A DNA stretch of 10,569 nt from an uncultured Pseudomonadota bacterium. GTDB lineage: Bacteria > Pseudomonadota > Gammaproteobacteria > Burkholderiales > SG8-39. How positions within the stretch are numbered: the stretch's first letter is position 1; the number at the start of each line of letters is the position of its first letter. Where the stretch lies: contig CAIVVS010000271.1 in assembly GCA_903909415.1 (NCBI GenBank), forward strand, positions 1 to 10,569. The letters run 5' to 3'. The translations under genes were made by a program, and so were the position numbers. This document shows, piece by piece, positions 1 to 6,296 of the stretch. The notes beneath the pieces are model-generated. The model saw only the letters and a list, made by a program, of their open reading frames with translations. It did not search any database and was not told the DNA's origin.

Positions 1-275
1 AGCACCTGCTGAAGAACGTGTTCTTCGACACCTGCGTCTACCACCAGCCCGGCATCGACCTGCTGCTCAAGGTGATCCCGGCGGACAACATCCTGTTCGC
101 CTCGGAAATGGTGGGCGCGGTGCGCGGCATCGACCCGGAGACCGGCTTCTACTACGACGACACCAAGCGCTACATCGACGCCGCCACCGGCCTGTCGGCC
201 GAGGACAAGCACAAGATCTTCGAGGGCAACGCGCACAAGGTGTTCCCGCTGCTCAAGAACGCCCTGCAGGCCTGA
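1..275 (+). CDS. ligJ: 4-oxalomesaconate hydratase, C-terminal part (amidohydrolase family; 5' end outside window)
   Basis: This is the tail of a 4-oxalomesaconate (OMA) hydratase. The family adds water to OMA to give 4-carboxy-4-hydroxy-2-oxoadipate in the cytoplasmic protocatechuate 4,5-cleavage and gallate pathways. The reading frame is open from base 3 (HLLKNVFFDT...) to the TGA at 273-275, so about 90 residues are visible. The stretches DTCVYHQPGIDLL, NILFASEM and GIDPETG-YYDDTKRYID match LigJ proteins as I remember them. The Glu in FASEM (codon 105-107) lies at the end of barrel strand 8, where LigJ enzymes are reported to use Glu rather than the usual amidohydrolase Asp. The GTG at 18 is an internal codon, not a start. 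The gene sits 39 bp upstream of the aldolase that uses its product, which supports the call. The metal-binding HxH of the N-terminus is not visible here. Confidence 0.85.
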   Translation, partial: HLLKNVFFDTCVYHQPGIDLLLKVIPADNILFASEMVGAVRGIDPETGFYYDDTKRYIDAATGLSAEDKHKIFEGNAHKVFPLLKNALQA

Positions 276-314
276 ACCGGAATGCAACGAGCGCAAGTCA
301 CGAGGAGAGACACG

Positions 315-989
315 ATGAGCATCGCAGTCAGGAACATCCCGCGCGCCGACAGCGCGGTCATCGACGAGATCGGCAAGTACGGCGTGGCCACGCTGCACGA
401 GGCGCAGGGCCGCAGCGGCCTGCTCAAGCCCTACATGCGCCCGGTCTACTCCGGCGCGCTGGTGGCCGGCAGCGCCGTCACGGTGCTGGCCCAGCCGGGC
501 GACAACTGGATGCTGCACGTGGCCGCCGAGCTGATCAAGCCGGGCGACATCGTGGTGGTGGCGGTGACCACCGACAACGAGGACGGCATGTTCGGCGACC
601 TGCTCGCCACCTCGTTCCGCGCGCGCGGCGCGCGCGGCCTGGTGATCGACGCCGGCTGCCGCGACGCGAAGACGCTGAAGGAGATGGGCTTCCCGGTCTG
701 GTCGCGCGCGATTTCCGCCAAGGGCACGGTCAAGGCGACGGTGGGTTCGGTGAACGTGCCCATCGTCTGCGCCGGCGCGCTGATCAACCCGGGCGACGTG
801 ATCGCTGCCGACGACGACGGCGTGGTGGTCATCCCGCGCGAGCGGGCAGCGGAAGTCGCCAAGGCCGCCGCGGCGCGCGAGGCCAAGGAAGACGGCACGC
901 GCAAGCGCCTGGCCGCGGGCGAACTCGGGCTCGACATCTACGGCATGCGCGACGCGCTGGCGAAGGCGGGGCTGAAGTACGTCGACTGA
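315..989 (+). CDS. ligK: 4-carboxy-4-hydroxy-2-oxoadipate / 4-hydroxy-4-methyl-2-oxoglutarate aldolase (LigK/GalC, RraA-like fold)
   Basis: A class II, divalent-metal-dependent aldolase that splits 4-carboxy-4-hydroxy-2-oxoadipate into pyruvate and oxaloacetate, the last step of protocatechuate 4,5-cleavage. The protein has 224 residues, close to the usual 225-240. The family signature is visible as G94-D95-L-L followed about 20 residues later by R116-D117 (AGCRD). These match the metal- and pyruvate-binding Asp and catalytic Arg-Asp of characterised HMG/CHA aldolases. The ATG at 315 is chosen because GAGGAG lies just upstream. An in-frame ATG at 282 has no ribosome-binding site and would add 11 residues absent from relatives. 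The fold is shared with RraA, the RNase E inhibitor, and automatic annotation often uses that name. The R-D pair and the lig neighbours argue for the aldolase. Confidence 0.92.
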   Translation: MSIAVRNIPRADSAVIDEIGKYGVATLHEAQGRSGLLKPYMRPVYSGALVAGSAVTVLAQPGDNWMLHVAAELIKPGDIVVVAVTTDNEDGMFGDLLATSFRARGARGLVIDAGCRDAKTLKEMGFPVWSRAISAKGTVKATVGSVNVPIVCAGALINPGDVIAADDDGVVVIPRERAAEVAKAAAAREAKEDGTRKRLAAGELGLDIYGMRDALAKAGLKYVD

Positions 990-1096
990 AGCGCCATCGG
1001 ACACCGGACACGGGACCAGACCCGCGGCACAGCGGGAATCCAGGGACAGGCAGTTGCCCGCAGGCGACACCCACACGCAAGACTGAGGAGACGAGG

Positions 1097-2065
1097 ATGA
1101 CACGCACGATTGCATCAACCCTGGCAGCCGCCACGCTGGCGGCATGGAGCGGCCTGGCCGCGGCGCAGGCCTTCCCCGCCAAGCCGGTGAAGGTGCTCGT
1201 GCCCTTCGGCGCCGGCGGCGTGGCCGACATCACGGCGCGCGTGGTGGCGCAGAAGATGGGCGACACCCTGGGCCAGCAGGTGGTGGTGGAGAACCGGCCC
1301 AGCGCCGGCGGCATCGTCGCCGCCGAGGCGGTGGCCAAGTCCGACCCGGACGGCCACACGCTGTTCCTGGTGAGCAACGGCGCGGCGGTGAGCGCGACCC
1401 TGTTCCGCACCCTGCCCTTCGACACGGTGCGCGACTTCGCGCCGATCTCGACCCTGGGTTTCTTCGACATCGCGGTGCTGGTCAACGGCGAATCGAAGAT
1501 CAACACCATCGGCGAGCTGCTGGCCTACGCCAAGGCGAACCCGGGCAAGCTGTCGATCGGCAGCATCAACATCGGCAGCACCCAGCACCTGTCGGCCGAG
1601 CTGTTCCGCTCCATGTCCGGCGCGGACGGGCTGGTGGTGCCGTTCAAGGGCACGCCGGCGGTGATCACCGCCCTGCGCGCCAACGACGTGCAGGTCGCCT
1701 TCGAGATCCTCGCGCCGGTGATCGCGCAGGTGAAGGGCGGCACCCTGCGCGCGATCGGCGTGGCGGGCGAGAAGCGCTTCCCCGGCCTGCCCAACGTGCC
1801 GACGGTCGCCGAGTCCGGCGTGCCGGGCTACTTCGCTTCCTCGTGGAACGGCCTGTCGGCGCCGGCGAAGACCCCGCGCGCGGTGGTCGAGCGGCTGAAC
1901 AAGGAAGTGAACGCCGCGGTCGCCAGCCCCGAGGTGAAGAACCGCCTGCTGGATCTGGGCGTGGACGCGCGCGCCGGATCGACGGACGCGCTGCAGAAGC
2001 TGCTGGTCGCCGAGATCGCCAAGTGGGGCGCGGTGATCGAGCGCGCGAAGATCGAGAAGCAGTAA
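1097..2065 (+). CDS. Tripartite tricarboxylate transporter substrate-binding protein (Bug/TctC family)
   Basis: A periplasmic solute-binding receptor of 322 residues, the normal family length. The N-terminus is a typical Sec signal: MTR, an Ala-rich hydrophobic run, then cleavage probably after AAAQA (about residue 25). The mature part opens with the family pattern FPAKPVKVLVPFGAGGVADI, whose loop binds the ligand carboxylate. ENRPSAGG follows at about residues 65-72. Family members bind carboxylates for TctAB-type transporters. Neither membrane subunit is in the window, so this is an orphan receptor here, which is common in Bordetella- and Cupriavidus-type genomes. Its place between ligK and ligI (107 bp after ligK, 18 bp before ligI) suggests a ligand related to the pathway, such as a pyrone- or aromatic carboxylate, but this is inference. 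GAGGAG at 1085-1090 precedes the ATG. Confidence 0.93.
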   Translation: MTRTIASTLAAATLAAWSGLAAAQAFPAKPVKVLVPFGAGGVADITARVVAQKMGDTLGQQVVVENRPSAGGIVAAEAVAKSDPDGHTLFLVSNGAAVSATLFRTLPFDTVRDFAPISTLGFFDIAVLVNGESKINTIGELLAYAKANPGKLSIGSINIGSTQHLSAELFRSMSGADGLVVPFKGTPAVITALRANDVQVAFEILAPVIAQVKGGTLRAIGVAGEKRFPGLPNVPTVAESGVPGYFASSWNGLSAPAKTPRAVVERLNKEVNAAVASPEVKNRLLDLGVDARAGSTDALQKLLVAEIAKWGAVIERAKIEKQ

Positions 2066-2083
2066 CAACCCGAAGGACGCAAC

Positions 2084-2962
2084 TTGGCCAAGCACACCCC
2101 GCCGCCCGACCCGAATCCGGCCAAGCCGGGCTGGCGCATGCCGGCCGGCGCCTGCGATGCGCATTGCCACATCTACGGGCCGGCGGCGGTGTTCCCCTTC
2201 GTGCCGGGCGCGCCCTACATCCCGCCGGACGCGGGCTACGACGCCATGCGCGCGCTGCACGACCACCTAGGCTTCGAGCGCGCGGTGATCGTGCATGCCA
2301 GCCCGCACGGCACCGACATGCGCGCCACGCTGGACGGGATCGCACGCAGCGACGGGCGTTACAGGGGAGTCGCGGTGGTGGACCCATCCATCAGCGACGC
2401 GGAACTGGAGCGCCTGCACGCCGGCGGCATACGCGGCATACGCTTCAACTTCGTCGCCCACCTGGGCGGCAAGCCGGAGATCCCGGTGTTCGAGCGCATG
2501 GTGGCGCGCATCAAGCCGCTGGGCTGGCACGTGGTGCTGCACTTCGACGCCAAGGACATCCCCGACCACGCGGACCTGATCGGCCGCATGCCGGTGCCCT
2601 TCGTGATCGACCACATGGGCCGGGTGCAGGCCTCGGGCGGGCTGGACCAGGCGCCGTTCCGCACCCTGCTGGACCTGATGAAGAACGAACTGGCCTGGGT
2701 GAAGGTGTGCGGCGCCGAGCGCGTGTCCAGCGAGGGCCCGCCGTTCCACGACGCGATCCCGTTCGCGCAGGCGCTGATGCAGGCCGCGCCCGAGCGCGTG
2801 CTGTGGGGCACCGACTGGCCGCACCCGAACGTGAAGTGGATGCCGAACGACGGCGAACTGGTGAACCTGTTCGCCCTGTTCTCGGGTGACGAGGGCCTGC
2901 GGCACAAGGTACTGGTGGACAATCCGACCAGGCTGTACTGGCCCGAACAGCTGGAAAAGTAG
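2084..2962 (+). CDS. ligI: 2-pyrone-4,6-dicarboxylate hydrolase (LigI, amidohydrolase superfamily)
   Basis: LigI hydrolyses the lactone 2-pyrone-4,6-dicarboxylate to 4-oxalomesaconate, feeding LigJ. The 292-residue protein matches the Sphingobium enzyme in length and motifs. It has D25-A-H27-C-H29 at the barrel entrance, S73 and H75 in HASPHGTD, R120 in GIRGIRFNF, H177 in VIDHMGR and the catalytic D244 in WGTDWPHPN. LigI is unusual in the superfamily because it works without bound metal although the HxH is kept. The start is TTG at 2084: GAAGGA at 2072-2077 is well spaced from it, and known LigI proteins have a similar 20-30 residue lead before DAHCH. The next in-frame ATG is at 2138 and would leave only six residues before DAHCH. 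The gene is 18 bp behind the Bug receptor, so it is probably co-transcribed. Confidence 0.93.
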   Translation: MAKHTPPPDPNPAKPGWRMPAGACDAHCHIYGPAAVFPFVPGAPYIPPDAGYDAMRALHDHLGFERAVIVHASPHGTDMRATLDGIARSDGRYRGVAVVDPSISDAELERLHAGGIRGIRFNFVAHLGGKPEIPVFERMVARIKPLGWHVVLHFDAKDIPDHADLIGRMPVPFVIDHMGRVQASGGLDQAPFRTLLDLMKNELAWVKVCGAERVSSEGPPFHDAIPFAQALMQAAPERVLWGTDWPHPNVKWMPNDGELVNLFALFSGDEGLRHKVLVDNPTRLYWPEQLEK

Positions 2963-3001
2963 CCGGAAATTACATAACACGCTGATATTAAAGGATATTT
3001 C

Positions 3002-3937
3002 ATGACGCCCGCGATCGACAAGACGCTGCGCATCGGCATGCTGGGCTACGGCGAGGTCGGCCGCATCATCGGCGGCGCGCTGGCCGCGCAAGGCCTGGCC
3101 TGGGTGGGCGCGTGGGACCTGCTGCTGCGCGACGCCGCGAAGGCGCCGGCGATGCGCACCCAGGCGCAGGGCGCGGGCATCCAGGCCTGCGATTCGCCGG
3201 CGGCGCTGACCGCGCAGGCCAACGTGGTGATCTCGGCGGTCACCGCCTCCAGCACGCTGGCCGCGGCGACAGATGCGGCGGCGGCGCTGCGCCCCGGCAC
3301 GTGGTTCCTCGACTTCAACTCCGCCTCGCCCGAGACCAAGCAGCAGTGCGCCAAGCTGATCGAGGCGGCCGGCGGCCATTACGTCGAGGCCGGCGTGATG
3401 ACCTCGGTGCCGCCCTACGGCATCCGCGTGCCCATGGTGGTGGGCGGCACGCGCGCCGCCGAGCTCGCGGCGAAGCTCGTGCCGCTGGGCTTCGCGATGG
3501 AAGTCGTGTCCGACACCATCGGCGTGGCCTCGGCGATCAAGATGTGCCGCAGCGTGATCATCAAGGGCATGGAAGCGATCGTGATCGAGAGCTTCTCCAC
3601 CGCGCGCCAGTACGGCGTGGAAGCCCGCGTGCTCGAGTCGCTGGCGGAAACCTTCCCCGGACTGGACTGGGAAAAGCAGGGCGCGTACTTCTTCAGCCGC
3701 GTCGTGCAGCACGGCAAGCGCCGCGCCGAGGAAATGCGCGAGGCGGCGCGCACCGTGGGCGAGGCCGGCTTCGATCCGTTCATGGCCTCGGCCACGGCCG
3801 ACAAGCAGGCCTGGGTCGCGGGACTGGCCGCGCGCGGCGTGTTCGCCGGCATGGGCAAGGACGCGGACTGGCGCGAGTACGCCGACCGCGTGATCGCCAC
3901 GACGGAAGACGCCGCCAAGAAACCGCGCAGCGCCTGA
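3002..3937 (+). CDS. NAD(P)-dependent dehydrogenase with C-terminal DUF1932 domain (6-phosphogluconate dehydrogenase-like), substrate unknown
   Basis: A 311-residue two-domain oxidoreductase. The N-terminal Rossmann fold shows GYGEVG (G15, G17, G20). DFNSASP at about 104-110 occupies the active-site loop region. The C-terminal helical part, from about residue 180 (K-M-C-R-S, then IIKGMEAIVIES), matches the DUF1932 domain found in 6PGDH-like enzymes. The cofactor cannot be told from sequence. The gene follows ligI by 39 bp of notably AT-rich DNA containing AAAGGA as a ribosome-binding site, so it is likely the last gene of the operon. It is not the known CHMS dehydrogenase LigC, which belongs to the Gfo/Idh/MocA family. 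A role on a 2-hydroxy- or 4-hydroxy-dicarboxylate side product is possible, but I cannot assign one. The family is secure; the function is not. Confidence 0.85.
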   Translation: MTPAIDKTLRIGMLGYGEVGRIIGGALAAQGLAWVGAWDLLLRDAAKAPAMRTQAQGAGIQACDSPAALTAQANVVISAVTASSTLAAATDAAAALRPGTWFLDFNSASPETKQQCAKLIEAAGGHYVEAGVMTSVPPYGIRVPMVVGGTRAAELAAKLVPLGFAMEVVSDTIGVASAIKMCRSVIIKGMEAIVIESFSTARQYGVEARVLESLAETFPGLDWEKQGAYFFSRVVQHGKRRAEEMREAARTVGEAGFDPFMASATADKQAWVAGLAARGVFAGMGKDADWREYADRVIATTEDAAKKPRSA

Positions 3938-3947
3938 GCTGACGCAA

Positions 3948-3968
3948 CGGCGGGGCTACCCCCCGCCG
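3948..3968. terminator. GC-rich hairpin between convergent genes (possible bidirectional terminator)
   Basis: CGGCGGGG at 3948-3955 pairs perfectly with CCCCGCCG at 3961-3968 across a 5-base loop. It lies in the 41-bp gap between the stop of the DUF1932 dehydrogenase and the stop of the convergent beta-hydroxyacid dehydrogenase. There is no T-run on either side, so intrinsic termination is uncertain. Confidence 0.35.
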
Positions 3969-3978
3969 CAGGCCGCGA

Positions 3979-4815
3979 TTACCGTTTCGTGCCAGGAACC
4001 TCGGGCATGCCCAGGCCCATGCGGATCTTCAGGCCCTTGATCACTTCCTTGATCGAGCCGCACAGCGGCAGGCTGAGCCGCGCCTGGTCGGCCTCGGCCA
4101 GCACGATGGTCATGTCCTTCTCCGCCCAGGGCATGCCGCTGTCCTCGGCGCGCGCGTCCATCGCCCAGTTCTGCGCGCTGCTGTCGTGCAGGGCGCGGCG
4201 CATGCGCTCCGGGTCCACGCCCAGCGACTGGCCCAGGCGCAGTCCCTCGTCGTTGGCCGCGGTGCAGGCCCACAGGATCAGGTTGTTCACCATCTTGCCC
4301 ACCTGCCCGGCGCCGGCCGCGCCGAGGTAATGGATGTCGGAGGCGAAGGTGGAGAAGGCGTCGCGGCAGGCGTTGAACGCCGCCTCGTCGCCCGCGCCCA
4401 GGATCAGCAGCTTGCCCGACAGCGCCGCCGCCTCGCCGCGCGTCAGCGGCGCATCCAGCGCGATCACGCCGCGCTCGGCCAGGCGGCGCGCGACGCCGGC
4501 GGCGTAGGTCGGCGCGATGGTCGAGCCCACCGCCATGATGTGGCCCTTGGCCGCGCCCGAGGCGATGCCATCCTTGCCGAACACCGCGTCCTCGACCTGG
4601 CTGTCGAAGCCCACCACCACGATGCTGAGCTCGCACGCGGCGGCCACGGCCGCGGGCGTGGCCAGCACCGTGACGCCGGCCTTGGCCGAGGCCTCGCGCG
4701 CCGACGCGACCGGGTCGCAGCCGACCACCTTGTAGCCCTTGTTCATCAAATGGCCGGCCATGGGCAGGCCCATCTTGCCCAGGCCGATGATGCCGACGGT
4801 CCTGATTGCGTTCAT
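3979..4815 (-). CDS. NAD(P)-dependent beta-hydroxyacid dehydrogenase (3-hydroxyisobutyrate dehydrogenase family)
   Basis: A 278-residue oxidoreductase of the beta-hydroxyacid dehydrogenase family, which oxidises or reduces 3-hydroxy acids such as 3-hydroxyisobutyrate, tartronate semialdehyde or related small acids. The nucleotide-binding signature GLGKMGLPMAGHL begins at residue 11. The substrate region is DAPLTRGEAAA (121-131) instead of the usual DAPVSGG. The catalytic Lys is K174 in GQVGKMVNN, with N178 four residues on, and KD at 233-234 is the conserved late motif. The ATG at 4815 is chosen because GGGAGGGG lies a few bases upstream on this strand. The frame stays open to 4917, but that extension runs through a terminator hairpin and has no family similarity. 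The true substrate is unknown. The gene has no same-strand neighbour close downstream and is separated by a terminator from the gene behind it. Confidence 0.9.
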   Translation of the reverse strand: MNAIRTVGIIGLGKMGLPMAGHLMNKGYKVVGCDPVASAREASAKAGVTVLATPAAVAAACELSIVVVGFDSQVEDAVFGKDGIASGAAKGHIMAVGSTIAPTYAAGVARRLAERGVIALDAPLTRGEAAALSGKLLILGAGDEAAFNACRDAFSTFASDIHYLGAAGAGQVGKMVNNLILWACTAANDEGLRLGQSLGVDPERMRRALHDSSAQNWAMDARAEDSGMPWAEKDMTIVLAEADQARLSLPLCGSIKEVIKGLKIRMGLGMPEVPGTKR

Positions 4816-4880
4816 TGCTTTCCCCTCCCGATCGTGGTCCTGCGTCGCGCCAACCCCACTGGCCGGACGCCCCATCCCAA

Positions 4881-4913
4881 TGAAAAACGGCTGCGGGCGT
4901 GGCCCGCAGCCGT
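4881..4913 (-). terminator. Strong rho-independent terminator (minus strand)
   Basis: A perfect 12-bp stem, ACGGCTGCGGGC at 4887-4898 and its complement at 4902-4913, closes a 3-base loop. Read on the minus strand the stem is followed directly by TTTT and CATT, the layout of an intrinsic terminator. It lies 88 bases past the stop of the 45-residue peptide gene and 66 bases upstream of the dehydrogenase start. It therefore ends the peptide transcript and implies that the dehydrogenase has its own promoter within 4816-4880, where I see no convincing match. On the plus strand no T-run follows, so it should act in one direction. Confidence 0.8.
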
Positions 4914-5000
4914 CCAAGACATTCGACTGCTAGTTCTCGCGAGGGCCGCGTCCCCTGTGGGAACGCCCGCCGCGGCGATGAAGTCCTGGTGGCGTTCCGG

Positions 5001-5138
5001 TCAGCTCCCCTGGCTCTGCGAGCTGGAGGAGGATGAACCATCAGCCGACTTCATCTTCGCGCCGGTACAGGCCCACGCGGCGCTGCTCGTCACAAGAAAC
5101 CCCATGACGGCAACGAAGCTCAGCAATCGACTCGACAT
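5001..5138 (-). CDS. Small secreted Ser-rich peptide, 45 residues, unknown function
   Basis: A short gene I do not recognise. The start ATG at 5138 is preceded on this strand by GGGGGTGAT, a good ribosome-binding site. The first 23 residues form a signal peptide: MSSR, a hydrophobic core (LLSFVAVMGFLV), then SSAAWA. Cleavage after AWA would give a mature peptide of about 22 residues starting CTGAKMKSADG and ending in six consecutive Ser residues and SQSQGS. The Cys at the predicted +1 position hints at a lipoprotein, but Trp at -2 and Ala at -3 fit the lipobox poorly, so signal peptidase I processing is also possible. The gene has its own promoter-like sequence upstream and a strong terminator downstream, which supports it as a real single-gene unit. 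Confidence 0.6.
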   Translation of the reverse strand: MSSRLLSFVAVMGFLVTSSAAWACTGAKMKSADGSSSSSSQSQGS

Positions 5139-5160
5139 CGGATCACCCCCTTTCTGCAGA

Positions 5161-5174
5161 ACGGCACATGCCGT
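5161..5174. promoter_or_regulatory. Palindrome at the predicted transcript start of the small peptide gene
   Basis: ACGGCA-CA-TGCCGT is a 14-base inverted repeat with 6-base arms. It lies just downstream of the predicted -10 box of the small gene and 22 bases before its start codon, so it could be an operator or a short 5' leader stem. No known regulator site is recognised. Confidence 0.3.
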
Positions 5175-5180
5175 GCGGGA

Positions 5181-5210
5181 AAGATAGCAGAAGGCCGGCG
5201 GATTATCCAA
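5181..5210 (-). promoter_or_regulatory. Possible sigma-70 promoter of the small peptide gene
   Basis: On the minus strand TTGGAT (5205-5210) and TATCTT (5181-5186) are separated by 18 bases. Both share the key positions of the -35 and -10 boxes. The predicted transcript start, near 5174, leaves a leader of about 36 bases that carries the ribosome-binding site. The match is moderate and made by eye. Confidence 0.35.
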
Positions 5211-5249
5211 GCGCCGTTTCAGGCGTGTTGCAGCGCCGTCCGGCGCCCC

Positions 5250-6173
5250 TCATCCGATGACGTTGGCCAGCACGCCGATCCTGTCGATCTCGCTCTCGAA
5301 ACGGTCGCCGCGCTGCAGGTAGCCCTTGGCCGGCACCAGGCCCGGCGTGGGCTGCCACTTGCCGCCCAGTTCCTTGTCGGTCGACCAGGCCGTGCCCGCC
5401 GGCGTGCCGGTGATGATCATCATCCCGGGGCGCAGCGTGAAGTTCACCGAGAAGAAGTGCACCAGCTGCGCCACCGTCCAGATCATCTCGGACGTGTTGC
5501 CGTCCTGGCGCGGCTCGCCGTTCACGCGGGTGCGCACGCGCAGCACCTGCGGGTCGGGGATCTCGTCGGTAGTCACGATGCACGGGCCCATGGGCGCGCT
5601 GGAGTCGAAGGCCTTGCCGCGGCCCAGCTCGTACCAGGTGAAGCCGTCGCGCATGCGCACCTGCCGGTCGCGCGCGGTGACGTCGTTGATGATGGTGTAG
5701 CCCCACACATGCTCCAGGCCCTTCTCCGCCGGGATGTGGCGACCGGGCTTGCCGATCACCACCGCGAGCTCGGTCTCGCCGTCGAGCTTCTTCGTGAGCG
5801 CCTCGTCCAGCACGATGGTGTCGCCGGGCCCGACCACGCAGTCCGAGGTCTTGATGAAGAACTCCGGCTCCTTGCCGCTGATCTCGGTGTTGGCCTTTTC
5901 CTTGTTGTGGTCGCGGTAGTTGCTGCCGCTGCACAGGATGGTCGAGGGCAGCATGGGCGCGAGCAGCTTCGCCGACGCGGCCGGGCTGCGTCCCTTGCCC
6001 GAGGCGATCAGCGCAGCAGCGGCGGACTTGCCCGCTTCGCCGGCGGCGACCAGCGCGGTGGTGCTGCCGAAGAGGTCGGCGCTGCCGCCCGCCGCAAGGG
6101 CATCGACCACGTCGTTACCGTCGAGAAAACCGAGCCGGCGCTGGCCCGAGACCTGGATGTTGACGATGCGCAT
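5250..6173 (-). CDS. Fumarylacetoacetate hydrolase (FAH) family protein
   Basis: A 307-residue enzyme of the FAH / 2-keto-4-pentenoate hydratase superfamily (COG0179 type). These are metal-dependent cytoplasmic enzymes that hydrolyse, hydrate or decarboxylate 2,4-dioxo acids and related ring-cleavage products. The metal-binding acidic residues are visible as E133 and E135 in LDGETELAVVIG and D164 in GYTIINDVTARD. CSGSNYRDHNKE (81-92), EFFIKTSD (104-111), GRGKAFDSSAPMGP (184-197) and the ITGTPAGTAW loop (254-263) complete the family pattern. The N-terminal 75 residues form the usual variable cap domain. The ATG at 6173 is preceded by GAAGGAG at ideal spacing, so the longer frame to 6203 is rejected. 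The exact reaction cannot be read from sequence; a fumarylpyruvate- or acylpyruvate-type hydrolase is plausible. It diverges from the exported hydrolase. Confidence 0.9.
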   Translation of the reverse strand: MRIVNIQVSGQRRLGFLDGNDVVDALAAGGSADLFGSTTALVAAGEAGKSAAAALIASGKGRSPAASAKLLAPMLPSTILCSGSNYRDHNKEKANTEISGKEPEFFIKTSDCVVGPGDTIVLDEALTKKLDGETELAVVIGKPGRHIPAEKGLEHVWGYTIINDVTARDRQVRMRDGFTWYELGRGKAFDSSAPMGPCIVTTDEIPDPQVLRVRTRVNGEPRQDGNTSEMIWTVAQLVHFFSVNFTLRPGMMIITGTPAGTAWSTDKELGGKWQPTPGLVPAKGYLQRGDRFESEIDRIGVLANVIG

Positions 6174-6296
6174 GCTGCCGCTCCTTCGTTGGGGAGCCGG
6201 CATGTTACCCGTTCGCCCGCCGGTCCTCCGCGCACGTCGGCGGCCACGCCATGCGTGCTAGCCTCGCGGAAACGACAACAACGGGGGGAGCAAGGC
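6174..6296. promoter_or_regulatory. Divergent intergenic region between the FAH-family gene and the exported hydrolase
   Basis: These 123 bases must hold the start signals for two divergent genes. Both ribosome-binding sites are clear: GAAGGAG before 6173 on the minus strand and GGGGGGAG before 6297 on the plus strand. TGCTAGCCT near 6256-6264 on the plus strand looks like a weak extended -10 box, and TAACAT near 6204-6209 on the minus strand is another weak -10. Neither has a good -35. No strong operator palindrome was seen. Confidence 0.3.

Noticed and set aside
998..1011. Tandem 7-base repeat CGGACAC in the gap between ligK and the Bug gene
   Set aside because: Only two copies, no extended structure; it may be chance. 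The rest of the 107-bp gap shows no clear promoter or strong hairpin.
2267..3712. A 481-codon open frame on the minus strand across ligI and the DUF1932 gene
   Set aside because: Low-complexity composition (Arg, His, Ala, Gly), no motif, no ribosome-binding site, and it spans two well-supported genes on the other strand.
3956..5041. A 361-codon minus-strand frame overlapping the beta-hydroxyacid dehydrogenase
   Set aside because: It is a different frame of the same strand, runs through the terminator hairpin and reads as Gly/Arg-rich noise, while the other frame gives a full dehydrogenase.
5233..5246. GCGCCG-TC-CGGCGC inverted repeat just past the FAH-family stop
   Set aside because: The 2-base centre is too short for a hairpin loop without unpairing stem bases, and no T-run follows. 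Such GC palindromes are frequent in this sequence.
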